The notes: a model not told the origin generated them from the sequence alone. A stretch of DNA of 64,000 nt from Vanilla planifolia (GCA_023846275.1 JAIUJO010000072.1:2360599-2424598); one strand, 5' to 3'. Numbered from the stretch's first letter, positions 10,965 to 23,450 are shown. Translations and numbers: made by a program.

Positions 10965-12590
10965 ACGTTTTAACAGCATCCTTTTCCTAATGATCAACAC
11001 TATAATAATCTTATAATATAAAAAAATCTTTTAAATAATAGTTCATGTTAACCATTATAGTTATCAATTTTTAAAATAACTTGATAACTTTTTTTTTAAT
11101 TTTATATAATTATAAATATTGTACATCTTATAATAAAATAAAATAATACCTTGCATTCGTTAAATATTTAGCAAAATAACTTATATATATTATAAGAAAT
11201 TTTAATTAATTTATGTTATACTAGTATGTATAAGTTGTGTATTATTTTTTTTGATACATAAATATTTTATCAAAAAATTAATGTTAAAAAATAATATAAA
11301 ATTAATAATAAAATAGATTTTAAGTATTTATAATATTATATAATAATATTAAAGAATTTTTTAATTTTTTTTATGATTATTAAATATTGTATAAGATTAA
11401 ATTATTATATTTTGTAGTTATTATAAGTTTGATTGTTAAGATTTAACTTTTATTTAATTTTTTTACTTATGTTTTTTCTCTTTATCTCAATGTTAATCAT
11501 ATTCTCTCACTTCATTCTCTGTCCTATTATTAATCTTTTTCCACTTCATTTCTATCTCCTAATATTTTTCTTTGCTTTGATCACTCTTCCATCCTTTTTT
11601 AATTTCTTATTTCCCCTTTTATCACATTTTTATTTTTTTATTTATCTCCTTTATTTTTTCCTTTTTCTTTCTCTTTCATTAAATAATGTATCATCTATCA
11701 ATCTGTAACCCTTTCTCTAATTATAAAAATTTAAATTTTATTAAATTTTTTTTCTCACTATTTTCTCCTTCTCCCTCTTTTATTCCATTTTCATTTTCTC
11801 ATTTCCCTATATCTTTTATTTTTTTATTTATTTTTCCTATATCTTTTATGTTCTCCTTTTTCTTTTTTAGTAAATCATCTTTCATCTCCCTTTATTACTA
11901 TTTTTCTTTTCATGATACACTCATCAATCATATTCTCTCACCTTTTCTCTACCTTATTATTAATCTTTTTCTCCTCATTGTCTATCTCCTAATATTTTTA
12001 TTTGCTTCTCTCTCACATCTAATCTTTTTCATTTTCTTATTTCCCCATTTTCAACCTTTTGATTTTTTCTCTTCATCTTTTTAATGTTCTAGTTTTCTTA
12101 TCTCCTTCACTAAATAATCTTTCATTTATCTTTTTTATTATGTTTAATTTTTTTTTACTCTTATCAATTCATAACTTTTCTCTCTCTTAGAATTGTGATT
12201 TCTTTCTCTACTATGTTTTTTGTCCATCAATTAATAATATTTATAGAACTTCTCATATAATGTAGTTTAATAAATAATACCTATGATAAATATTATTTTT
12301 TTGTTATTTATATTTTCTACATAATTTAATTTTTTATAGATAAGAATGATAATATATTGAAAGAAAATCTCATGTATTAATGTTGATATTTTTGAAAATA
12401 ATAGATTATGTAAATTATTTTCTTAATTTCACATAAACTAGATATTGATATTATATTATGTTAACATATATATGATAAGAATATTTTTTTTAAAAAAATA
12501 AATATACTCCATAACTTAGATTATTTTTGAAATGATTTATTGTAGTCAAGACAATATTTATACAACTATGGTAGTCTTTCTTTCACAAGC
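10965..12590 (+). repeat. Type A-to-B spacer with chimeric pyrimidine tracts
   Basis: Longer than the usual A-to-B interval. It contains a type B tract (about 11460-11700), then a C-type tract (about 11745-11920, with TTTTTTAGTAAATCATCTTTC), then a second B-type tract (about 11930-12200). The same B/C mixture recurs at 52660-53780, so the rearrangement is inherited. Confidence 0.7.
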
Positions 12591-12705
12591 ATGTATGAAC
12601 ACACCAGAATTATAGCATTGGATCTCATTAAAACTTAAAAGTTAGACATTCTTTGGCAAGTGTACTGTTAGGATGGGTGGCCTCAGGAGAAGTTCTTGAG
12701 TTGTA
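12591..12705 (+). pseudogene. 5S rRNA-like block B2
   Basis: Type B with one of the best-kept C-boxes in the window: GGATGGGTGGCCTCAGGAG, against the usual plant GGATGGGTGACCTCCTGG. The A-box region reads AAAGTTAGACATTCTTTGG. The 3' end has decayed to GAGTTGTAA. Confidence 0.85.
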
Positions 12706-13816
12706 ATTTATTTTTTATAATATTTTTTCTCAATTTCCTAATTAGTACTTAATAAAAATATTAAATTTTTTTAAATCACATTAATATAATAATAAATATG
12801 ACACATTTTATAATATAATAAAATTATAAATTTTATTTTTTAATATTGAGAAAAATAACTTATTTTAATTATAATAAATTTGTATTAATTTAGGTTTATA
12901 ATAGTTAATATATGGTGTGTATAATGTTTTCAAAGAAGACAATATTAGTTTCTTAAAAAAATTTATAATTTTCCAATTAATATTTAATATTATTTAATAT
13001 TTATTACCTATATCATGTAAAACAAAGAAAATATAATATAATAAATATATTTTATATTATTCAAATAATTTTTTATTATATGATTAAAATAATATTAAAT
13101 TAACTGTTCAAAATCATCATTAAATATTTTTAATATTCTAATATAATGTTAAACTTCAATAATTTTTATATCTTAAAATTCACTAATATTATATGTGATT
13201 AATTTTTTATATTTAATAAATAATATAATTTTGATTATTAAAATTGAACTTTTATTAAATTTTTTTTCTCATTACATTCTTCTTATCTTACTACATAATA
13301 TGTTCTATCATGTACTTCTCTCTCTTATGATAATTCACTAATTTTTCACTTTATTCTTTATTTTCTTATATTTTCTTGGCTTCTATCTATCTTTTATTCT
13401 TTTTTACTTTCTTATTTCTCTCTTTTATATTTTTATTTATTCTCCCTTTCTCTTTTATGTTTTCTTTTTCTTTTTTCTTTAATAAATCATCTTCCATCTC
13501 TCTATATTACTATTTTTCTTTTTATCAAACGCTTATCAATCTATGATTTTTTTCTTCCTTTTAAAATAGTTATCTCTATTTGTATTATCTCATTCTATTG
13601 TTTACCTTTTCTATATAGTTAGATTTCTTATTTATAAGAATTATAACATAACAAATGAGAAAATCATATGCATTAACATTTAAATAATAAAAAATAATAA
13701 TTTACTTAATATTTTTATGCTTTTTATATAAATAAAATATTATTTCTTGAATATATTATATTTTTATTTTTTGAAGATAATGACCACACATGTATAATTA
13801 TTTGTCATTTTTATTT
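12706..13816 (+). repeat. Type B-to-C spacer
   Basis: AT-rich spacer to about 13260, pyrimidine tract at about 13265-13580, AT-rich spacer and C pre-5S flank to 13816. Ordinary organisation, no gene seen. Confidence 0.7.
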
Positions 13817-13929
13817 AAAAATGACCACATCAGTATTACATCAATAGATCACATTAGTACTGCAATTTTAAGTTTTCTTGGTCGAGAAAAATTTTATGAT
13901 AGGTAACTACTTGATGGTGTTGTTATGCA
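13817..13929 (+). pseudogene. 5S rRNA-like block C2
   Basis: Type C: AAATGACCACATCAGTATTAC, ATAGATCACATTAGTACTGC, TTTTAAGTTTTCTTGGTCGAG, then a decayed C-box ATGATAGGTAACTACTTG and TGTTATGCATA. Confidence 0.75.
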
Positions 13930-14435
13930 TATTTCCTCATAGAATTATTTTTTTTAATGAATGATAATTGATTTTAATAACATTTTAAAATTAAAAATTT
14001 AAATGATTATAAACTATAGTTTTAAAATTATATTTTTATACTTAAATATAAATAAAAAGTTTCTAATATTTTTTCCAATTTCATGTAACAATAACTTTGA
14101 CATAAAAAATGATATAGCAAAAAATAAATTTTAACATAGTTTAATATTGTTAAATATAATTATTAAAGACATAACAATAATAATTAATTTATGTTTACAA
14201 TAATATAATTTTTTGTGTACAAAACATTTTAAATATAGTTGTATTAAAATATTAAATAATGTAAATCAAGAAAAAAATCATTAGTGTTAAATATTATTTA
14301 TTTTTAATAGATATATTAAATTAAATAAACATAATATATTAGAATAATTATAATGTTTATTTTCTAATTCATTTTTTAATTTTAATTGTGATGAAAATAA
14401 CATTAATTTGACAAGCTTTATAAATATTTTTAAGT
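13930..14435 (+). repeat. Post-C spacer joined to partial F
   Basis: Normal downstream-of-C AT-rich spacer that stops at about 14432, where F sequence (TTTTAGGGCTTTATAAATC) begins. No D or E monomer intervenes. Confidence 0.65.
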
Positions 14436-14998
14436 TGTCATATTTTTAGGGCTTTATAAATCTTTTAATTAGGAAGAAATAAATAAAAAACTCTTTAATG
14501 ACTCAAAATAATAGGTAAAATAGTCATGACACAGTAGCCATTCGATCACAATGCTCTGAGTCAGTTCGATTGCCAAAACTGTGTGATTCGATGGATTTGA
14601 TCTGGTCAATTAGATAAAAATCGCGATCTGAAGACGAGATTGAATTGTCGAGCAGAAGAATTGAAGATCGTGCAATCGCGACATAGCACGATCGCATGAT
14701 GGAGAAAATTAGTAGTTTAAATGATAAAAAAATTAGTGATTGTTTGAATGCAAAACTATGCCATCGAACGGTTCATATTACTCATGCAAATTTTTCAATT
14801 CACTATGTCGAATAGTTCGTTTCTTTTGTCCCACATCATTCAATAGCTTTGGTCGTTTTGACTTATAGGTATTTTGTTCAACCGAAGCAAACGTGCTTAG
14901 AATATTGTTAGTTGTTGTCACCAGTTTTTAGAGTTGAGAAGCTTGGCCTTTCAGTGAGTGGGATGTAGTAATTTGTTACAAAGACCAGTAGCCATTTT
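14436..14998 (+). repeat. F domain copy 3, internal fragment
   Basis: Only the middle of F is present: GGCTTTATAAATC, the ACTCTTTAATGACTC phrase, the ATTCGATCACAATGCTCTG segment, the CpG-rich dyad at 14666-14693 and the first GAG-type subrepeats. It breaks after GTAGCC (about 14993) and continues in spacer normally downstream of an A 5S block. A fragment with nearly the same right-hand break lies at 55223-55775. Confidence 0.75.
14666..14693. repeat. CpG-containing dyad in F copy 3
   Basis: GATCGTGC (14666-14673) and GCACGATC (14686-14693) are exact reverse complements around AATCGCGACATA. Comparable GATCGTGC..GCGATCGC or degenerate forms occur in F copies near 9540, 28748, 45712, 50710 and 61448. 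Confidence 0.75.
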
Positions 14999-16066
14999 TA
15001 TAATTTTATTATTTAAAAAAATATTTTACATAGTAGTTCATAATTAACATGATAATAATGAATTTTTAAGAATAACTTATATAAATTATAATAAATTTAA
15101 ATTATTTTATGTTTATTAGTATGCATATATTGTGTTTTAACTTTTTTAAAGATATAAATATTGTATTAGAGAAATTCAGAGATAAAAAATAGCGTAAAAT
15201 AAATAATAAAAATAGATTTTAAATATTTATAATTCTTTATAATAATAATAAATGAATTTTTTTTTAAATCTTTAGCATTATTTAATATTATATAAGATTA
15301 AATTATTATTTTTTATAAATATTATAACTTTTATTGTTAAGATTTAACTTTTATTTAATTATTTTGCATATGGTTTTTCTCTTCGTCTCAATGCAAATCA
15401 TTTTCTCTCACTTCTTTTTCTAATATATATTAATATTTTTTTTCTCTTCATTCTCTATCTTCTAATATTTTTCTTTGCTTCCCTATAACCTTTATCCTTT
15501 ATTAGTTTCATATTTCTCCATTTTTTCGCTTTTTATTTTTCACTTTATCTCCTCTATGTTCTCTTTTTTCTTTTCTCCATCACTAAATAATCACTCATCT
15601 CTCTATTGTTATATGTAATTTTATTTTAGTCTTATCAATTTGTAACTTTTTGTCTCACTCTCATAGAATTGTTATTTCTTTCTTTACTATTATTTTTTTT
15701 GTCTATCAATTAATAATATTTATAATATCTCTCACATTCCATAGTTCAAAATATAATAATAATGCTAATCATATTTTTTTATTTATTTTTTTATTAATTT
15801 ATTTTTTATTTGTAAGAATGATAATATATTGAAAAAAATCTCATATATTAATGTTAATTTTTTTTCCAAAATAATAGTTTATGTAATTAATTTTCTTAAC
15901 TTCATGTAGATAGGATATTGATATAAGAATATCTAACATATATATGATAAGCATAATTTTTTTTACAAAAAGTTAAATACACTCAATAATTTTGTTTATT
16001 TTAGAAATAATTGATTATCATCAAGATAATAATTACACAACTATGATAATTTATCTTTTGCATTCA
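14999..16066 (+). repeat. Post-A spacer and type B pyrimidine tract
   Basis: AT-rich spacer of the kind found downstream of A 5S blocks, with no A block present, followed by the type B tract (about 15365-15690) and the AT-rich spacer leading to B3. Confidence 0.7.
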
Positions 16067-16182
16067 TGCATGATCACACCTATATTATAGCATTAGATGT
16101 AATTAGAACTTAAAAATTTGACATCCGTAGGCAAGAGTACTAATTGCTGGGAGGCCTCATTAGAAGTTCTTCAGTTGCACAA
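16067..16182 (+). pseudogene. 5S rRNA-like block B3
   Basis: Type B: CATGATCACACCTATATTAT, AGATGTAATTAGAACTTAA, ATTTGACATCCGTAGGCAAGA. The C-box has lost several bases (GCTGGGAGGCCTCATTAG). The 3' end CAGTTGCACAAA is well kept. It shares the AAAATTTGACATC run with block B8 at 56790. Confidence 0.8.
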
Positions 16183-17325
16183 ATTCTTTTATAGCATTCT
16201 TTTTCTTAATGAGTGATAATTAAGTTCAATAGCATATCAATGTACAAAAAAGTAAATCATTAAAAAAGAAACTTTATAATTACAAATTTGGTAATTAGTA
16301 TTTAATAAAAACATTATAATATTATTATTTAATCAATATAATAATAAATATGACACATTTAAATTTATTTTTTAAAATATTGAGAAAAATTAATTATTTT
16401 AATTATTGTAAATTATTATTAATTAAAGTTTATAATAGTAAATATATATTGTGTGTAATATTTTAAAAAAAATAATATTATTTTTTTAAAAAAAAGTCTA
16501 AAATTTTTCCACTAATATGAAATATTATTTATGTTCATTAACTATATTATGTCAAACATGGATAATTTATTATAATAATTATGTTATATATTATTTTATT
16601 AATTGTTTTAATTATGAATAAAATAATATTAAAATTAGTAATAAAAAAATAATCTTTAAATATTTTTAATATTCTAATATAATGTTAAACTTCAATAGTT
16701 TTTATATTTTAAAATTAATGAATATTATACATGATTAATTTTATAAATTTAATAATTTTTTTTTGTTTAATTATTAAAATTTAACTTTTGTTAAATTATT
16801 TTTTTCAATATTTTCTCTTTATCATTTACTTCTCTCTTTTACTCTCATTCTTTAATTTGTTTATTTGTTATTTATTTACTTATATTCTTTTTTGCTTCCC
16901 TTTTTCTTTTATTCTTTTTATTTTCTTATTTTTTCCCTCTTTTATTTATTTATTTATTCTCCTTGTCTCTTTTGTGCTCACTTTTTTTTCTTTAATAAAT
17001 CATCTTTTATCTCCCTTTATTATTATTTTTTTACCTACACTTATTAAGCTATGATTTTTTTCCTTCTTTTAAAATATTTATCTCTATTTCTATTATCTCT
17101 TTCTATTTTTTATATTTTTTCATATAACTACACTTTTTATTTATGAGAATGATAACATAACAAAAGAAAAAAAATCATATGTATTAATAACTATGTTTTA
17201 AAAAATAATAATTTAGGTAAAATTTATGCATTTTACATTAATAAAATATTTTTACATGAATATATTATAATTCATTATTTTCAAGATAATAATCAACAAC
17301 TATGATTATTTGACATTTTTTTGAT
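16183..17325 (+). repeat. Type B-to-C spacer
   Basis: AT-rich spacer to about 16780, pyrimidine tract at about 16785-17080, then AT-rich spacer to the C flank. No gene seen; the F/L/I/Y-rich frames are tract translations. Confidence 0.7.
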
Positions 17326-17436
17326 ATATGACCACATCAATATTATATCACTTGGTAACATTAGTAATACAATGTTAAGTTTGCTTGGTTGAGAAACATT
17401 TTTGGATGGGTAACCACTTAAAAGTGTTGTTACACT
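17326..17436 (+). pseudogene. 5S rRNA-like block C3
   Basis: Type C with a good A-box and C-box: AATGTTAAGTTTGCTTGGTT and TTGGATGGGTAACCACTT. The 3' end is GTTGTTACACTA. Block C8 at 57767 has the same GGATGGGTAACCACTT. Confidence 0.8.
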
Positions 17437-18671
17437 ATTTGTTCATTGAATTATTCTTGTTGATGAATGATAATTTATTTTAAACATGTTAATTTTTAAA
17501 AATTAAGTTATTAAAATTATAGTTTAAAATTTTATTTTTGTGCTTAATTATTAATAATAACTTTCTAATAATTTTTCAATTTCATGTAATAATAAATATG
17601 ACATAAAATATCATATAATAAAAAATAAATTACAATAAATAAGAATTAATTTATGTTTATAATAATATATTTTTATTATGTACGAGACTTTTTAAATATA
17701 GTTATATTAAATTATTAAATTTTGGAAATAAAAAATAAAATCATTAGTGTTAAATATTATTTATTTTTAATACTTATATTACATCAAATAAGGTAACATA
17801 TTATAATAATTATAACATTTTATTGTTTAATTTATTTTTTAATTTCAATTGTTAAAATAATATTTATTATTTGATAGTAAAAATATTTTTTAGTTATATG
17901 TAATATTTTGAAATAAGAATTAATCTAAAATAATATATATATTTATTATTATTAAAAATTATATAAGACTAACTTGTAATATTTAAAAATTTGTAAGTTT
18001 AATTATTAAGATTTTACTTTTATTTAATTATTTTATCAATTTCTTCTCCTTATCTCAATGTCTGTGAAATTCTCTCACTTTCTTCTTTCTGATATTATCA
18101 TTCACTTTTTTGTCTTTTCATTCCTCATCTATTTATGTTCTTGGACTCTCACATTTTATTATCCATCTCTTTATTCTCATTCTCTCTATTTTACTTTTCA
18201 ATAAATAACCTGTCATCTCTCTTAGATATTATAATCCCATTTATTTTTATTTTATTAATCTGTGACTTTCTCTCTTTTACAAAAAGTTATTTCTATCTTC
18301 ATTCTCTCATTTTGAATTCATTAATTAATAATATTTAACAAACTCTTTTTTGACATAGTCTAATACAAAATATTTTTTATAAATTTACGTTTTGTTATTT
18401 ATATTTATTATGTAGTTTAAATTTTTATTTAAAAAAATGATATGATAATGAAATAAATTCTTTTCTATTAATGTTAATATTATCAAAAAAATTATTTTAT
18501 ATCATAAATTATTATTTTTATGTAAATAAAATATTGTTATCATAATATTATCTGACAAATATAAGAATATAATGTTTATTTAAAACTTTATACGCTTGAT
18601 AATTTAAAAAATTTAAGAAATAGTTCATTACATTAAAATAAATTGTGACACTTTGATTTTTTGCCTTTTGC
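17437..18671 (+). repeat. Type C-to-D spacer
   Basis: AT-rich spacer to about 18005, type D tract at about 18010-18320 including TTTATGTTCTTGGACTCTC, then AT-rich spacer and D flank. No gene seen. Confidence 0.7.
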
Positions 18672-18791
18672 ATGAATATCTAATCACATCAGCATTATGG
18701 AAATCTTTATCATTAGAACTCAATGGTTAGGTATGCTTAGAAAATCATAATATTTGGATGGTCAATTTCTTTTGAACTCCTTTTGTTGCCC
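18672..18791 (+). pseudogene. 5S rRNA-like block D2
   Basis: Type D: ATCTAATCACATCAGCATTAT, CTTTATCATTAGAACTC, AATGGTTAGGTATGCTTAG, TTGGATGGTCAATTTC, ending TTTTGTTGCCCAT. The AAATCTTTATCATTAGAACT run is shared with D6 at 59091. Confidence 0.78.
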
Positions 18792-19802
18792 ATTTTTTCA
18801 TAGCATTCCTTTTCGTAATTATAAGAAAAATTATTATGAAGATTATTTATAATAAAAAATTTCATAATTAATATTTAAAAATAAATTTAAAATTTTATAA
18901 TTTATTTAATATAATAATAAATGTTACTCATTATATGATATAATAAAATACTAACTTTAATTTATTTTAATATGACAAAAAATAAAATAAATTAGTTATA
19001 ATAAATGAGAATTATTTTATGTTTAAAGGTTTATATAGATGTTATCTATTAAATATTTCAATATAGAATATTGTATTAAAAAATATTAGAGTAAAAATAA
19101 TATTTTATTAATTATCAAAAAAAAGTTAGATATGTATAATATTCCAATATAATAAAAAAATCTCAAACATTTTTCATATTTTCTTATTATTAAATATTAC
19201 ATATAATTATCATATTATAAGTTTAATTATTTAGATTTCATTTTTACTTAATTATTTTTAAAATTTTCTCAGTTTATCTCAATGTCTCTGATATTCTTTT
19301 ATTTTATTCTTTCTCTTATTATCATTATCTCTATTAGCTTTTTGGATTATTTTATTTCTCTCTTTTTTTAATTTATTTTTTAATTTTTTCTATATCCTCT
19401 CTTTTCTTTTACACTTTATTAAATCATCTTTCATCTTTCTATATTATTATTTCATTTTTTAGTTTTCACTTATCAAACCATTACTTTTGAGCTCATTAAT
19501 TACAATTATTTTTGATAATATATATTTTGCAATTTATATTCATTAAGTAATTTAATTTTCTAATTTATAACAATCATAGTAAAATTGAAGTTATTCTTAT
19601 AAATTAATATCTTTGTCATAAAAAAATATTTAAGTTAATTATTTATTTTTTAATATAAAAAATATCTATATTAAAATATAATATTGTGAAAATAATAAGC
19701 ATTAGAAAAGTTTTGAAGTGCATTTGTGTTAATTTAATTTTTTTAAATTGTTCATTTTTTATAAAACAACGATCACACAACTATCATTTTTTTCATTTGA
19801 AT
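18792..19802 (+). repeat. Type D-to-E spacer
   Basis: AT-rich spacer to about 19250, short pyrimidine tract at about 19260-19490, AT-rich spacer and the E pre-5S flank ACGATCACACAACTATCA (19770). No gene seen. Confidence 0.7.
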
Positions 19803-19921
19803 GCATTTGCGACCACACCGGCATTATATCACTAGATCAAATTAGAACTAAAATGTTAAGCATGCTTGGCCTAGAGTATTAATTTGATGGGTGACCACTT
19901 CAAAATTAAAATTGTTGCATA
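19803..19921 (+). pseudogene. 5S rRNA-like block E2
   Basis: Type E, full length: GCGACCACACCGGCATTAT, ACTAGATCAAATTAGAACT, AATGTTAAGCATGCTTGGCC, TTTGATGGGTGACCACTTC, ATTGTTGCATATA. It keeps GGGTGACC, unlike E3, which has GGGTCACC. One CCGG remains. Confidence 0.85.
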
Positions 19922-21500
19922 TATTTTTTCATAACACTCTTTTTTCTCATGAAAAAAAGTAATTTTAATAAGATGTATGAAGTGAGGCTCACCATGAGGG
20001 TAGTGAATTCTTATGAATAAAACATTGATTTATTATAAAATATTTGACAATAACATTAATAGTAACTTTTAGTAATATTTAACATATATATGAAAGTGAT
20101 GTTATATAAATTAAATTTTGTTTAAAAAATATATTAAGTTTTATGAATTTAGTGTAATTGAAAAAATGATTAAAAATATACAAAATAATTTTTTAAGTTT
20201 TTTGGCTTATAAAACAAGCATATATCCACTCTAAGAAAAAATAAGACAAACACAACACAATATAAGCCTTTCCTAAAAAGAGGGGTAAGGTAAACTATGA
20301 CAAGAAAGAGAGAAATGAGACTAACTACTAGGGTCTTATAGTGAAATAAACGATACAGGTTATTATAGCCCTCCAACAAAATAAAAATAACAAAAAAAGA
20401 AAAACATTCAATAATGAAAATCAAAATCAATAAAATAGAAATGTTATGATTGATGAATTTATTAAGGAGAAAATAAGTGTCTGAATTAAAAGAATTAAAG
20501 ATTAAGAAAGTTAATAACTTAGCCAATTTGATAAGAAAAAATTTGAGGTGTTTGACGAGTAAAAGGCACTGCAGCTTATCAAAACGACTACAGAAATGAG
20601 CTACTAATGTCTGTAATTTTTTCTTTGAATCATATAAAAAGTTTTCTTATTTTTCTACAAAAAATCTTTTATTTATTTCCATTTATAAGGGCAAAAAGTA
20701 GTTACCAAACACCACATTTAGTTATTATATTTTTTGGCACTTTATAAATATTTTAATTTCGATATAAAGAAGTAAAATACTCTCCATTGGCCCAAAATAA
20801 TGGCTAAAATAGTTGATGCACAATAGCCATTTTATCGAAATGCTTTAGAACCATTCGATTACGAAAAATGCGTAATGGTACGGATTCTGTAGAATCTGCA
20901 CTTTCAAAAAGTAAACAACGACGGTGATGATTTGATCACAAAAGGGTACCATTTGCAATTTACGTTGTAAAACAATTTGCTTCTTTTGTCTCACATCGCA
21001 CAATTGGTTTGGTCTTTTCGACTTATGGTATTTTATTCAACCGAAGCATGCATGTTGTTAATATTGTCAGCAGTGGTTAGCCATTTTCAGAGTCGAGTAG
21101 CTTGATCTTTAAGTTGGTGGGCTTCAATAATTAGTTTTGGAGTTGAGCAGCCTGATCTTTCAGAGGCCTAGCTGTAGTAATTTGTTTTGGACTAAAGTAT
21201 CTGAAGTTTTCTGTGGGTAGGCATCAATGTTTTGTTATCTTGAATTGCTTGGGACTCGAGTATCTGACATTGTCTAATTGCATGCTTAAATATTTTGGTG
21301 TTTTGAATTGCTGATTTATCTTTCACTATGATGGCTTAACAATTTTTTCTAGGCTGCATTGATTTGGTGATTGATTTGCTAATTCCTTTTCGGTTGCAAG
21401 ATAAAAAAAATGGAATTTTTAGAATTAATTATGTGTCGAAACTATTCAGATCTTGTTATTATTGACTGTTCTGGTACAATACGATGACCCAATTATTTTT
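19922..21500 (+). repeat. F domain copy 4 with four subrepeats
   Basis: A complete F starting downstream of E2: GAGGCTCACCATGAGGGTAG (19985), the ATATAAGCCTTTCCTAAAAAG segment, the ACAGAAATGAGCTAC motif and the CATTCGATTACG segment. A subrepeat cluster has starts near 21091, 21141, 21191 and 21253 (AGTCGAGTAGC, AGTTGAGCAGC, ACTAAAGTATC, ACTCGAGTATC). The CpG-rich GATCG dyad segment is missing here: sequence jumps at AAAAAGTAAACAACG near 20910-20918. Confidence 0.78.
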
Positions 21501-22198
21501 GGTGGTTATGTTTTTTTAAATTATTACTGGCACATATATCTCTTTATCTTATGTCTAACATAATTTCTTATAACTTTTCTCTCACTCATTTATCATTATC
21601 TTATTTGTGTTTTCATTTCGTACAGTTTTTTATACTTTTTGGCTTCATTCATTTTTCTATTCTTCTCTCCTTTTTAATTTCTCTCTTTCATTTATTTATT
21701 TATTCTCTCTATCTTCTTTGTGTTCCATCTTTTCTTTTGGTATTCACTAAATCGTCTTCCTTCTCTCTCGGTTATCGTTTTCCTTTCTATTTTACTCTTA
21801 TTAATTCATGACCCTCCCACTTTTATAGAATAGTTATCTCTAACTTTTTTATCACCTTTTTAGTCCATCATTTAATAATATTTCAAAAATCACTTATATT
21901 CTATAGTTTAATATTATTAGTTTTTATTGCATAATTTCTTTATTAATTTATAAGAAAAGTAACATAATGGAAGGAAATTCAATTCACTAACATTTACTTT
22001 TTAAAAAAAATAAGTTTATGTAATTTTTTTATTAAATTTTTAAATGAAAATAATTATATTATAACATATAATGTTGCATATATTAAGAAGAATTTTTAAT
22101 TTAAATTGAATATTGTTTATAATTTAAAAAATCTTAGAAATGATTTATGACCATCAAAAAAATAATCACATAATTTTTATATTTTGCCTTTTTTATAA
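21501..22198 (+). repeat. F-to-A spacer with type A pyrimidine tract
   Basis: The pyrimidine tract at about 21535-21850 is followed by AT-rich spacer and the A pre-5S flank AATAATCACATAATTTTTAT (22160). No gene seen. Confidence 0.7.
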
Positions 22199-22314
22199 AT
22201 ATGATCAACCAGAATGGTATTTACCATTAGATCTCATTAAAACTACAAAGTTAAGCATGCTTGGTTAGTAGTAGTATTGTTATTGGTAACATCTATAAAC
22301 ATCGAGTGCCATAC
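22199..22314 (+). pseudogene. 5S rRNA-like block A2
   Basis: Type A, but with the ancestral-looking A-box AAAGTTAAGCATGCTTGGTT where other A blocks have AAAGTAAAGCATTC or similar. The C-box is lost (TTATTGGTAACATCTAT) and the 3' end is GTGCCATACAT. It may preserve the older A state or have been converted by another type. Confidence 0.78.
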
Positions 22315-23450
22315 ATTTGTTTTAATAGCAATCCATTTGCTACTGGTCGACATTTTCAAAATATTATAACAAAAAAAAAATTAAATAATAGTTCATAGTT
22401 ACCATTATAGTAATAAATTTTTAAAAACAATTTCAAAAAATACTTATTAATTTTATATAATTATAACATTATGTCAGTTATAATAAATTTGAATTAAATT
22501 ATTTTTATAATAGTATAATATGTGGTGTTTTAAATTTTTTAAATACTTAATTATTATATTTCAAAAAATTTTAGATAAAAAATAATATAAATTTAATAAT
22601 AAAAATAGATTTTAAATATTTATAATATTGTATTAAAATAATAAACAAAAAATATATTTTTTAATTTTTAGTTTTTGTTAAATATTATATAATATAAAAT
22701 TATTATATTTTACAAATATTATAAGTTTGATTGTTAAGATTTAACTTTTATTTAATTATTTTACTTATTTTTTTTTCTCTTTATCTATATGTTAATCATA
22801 TTCTCCTAGTTTTTTCTCTAGGCTATTATTAATCTTTTTTTCTCTTAAAAATTTATCTCCTAATATTTCTCTTTGCTCTCTCTCCTTTATCTTTTTTAAA
22901 TTTCTTATTTCTCAAATTTTTTGCTTTTTTATTTTTTTTCTTTATCTCCTCTATGTTCTCATTTTTCTTGTCTCCATTAAATAATCTTTCATCTATCTCT
23001 ATCATTATGTTTCACTTTATTTTACTCTAAATAATTCGTAAAATTTTCCCTCTCTCATAGAATGTTTATTTATTTCTCTACAATTTTTTTTGGTCCATTA
23101 ATAAATAATATTTGTGAGACTTCTCTTATTATGCTATTCAATATATAAAACTAATGATAATTATACTTTTTTATTATATACTTTTTTAATTTTTTTTTCT
23201 ATAAGAGTTGTAATATATTGAAAGAAAATTTTATATACTAATTTCAACATTTTTTACAATAAAAATTTATGTAATTTTTTTTCATAATTTTATGTAAATA
23301 AGATATTAAAATCGTAATATGTCAACGTATATATTTTAAGCACATTTTTTTAAAAAAGTTAAATATACTTTACAGCTTAGGTTATTTTAAAAATGCTCTA
23401 TTATCATATAAATAATAATTGTACAACTATGATAATTTATCTTTTGCATG
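22315..23450 (+). repeat. Type A-to-B spacer
   Basis: AT-rich spacer to about 22740, type B tract at about 22745-23065, AT-rich spacer and B flank to 23450. No gene seen. Confidence 0.7.
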
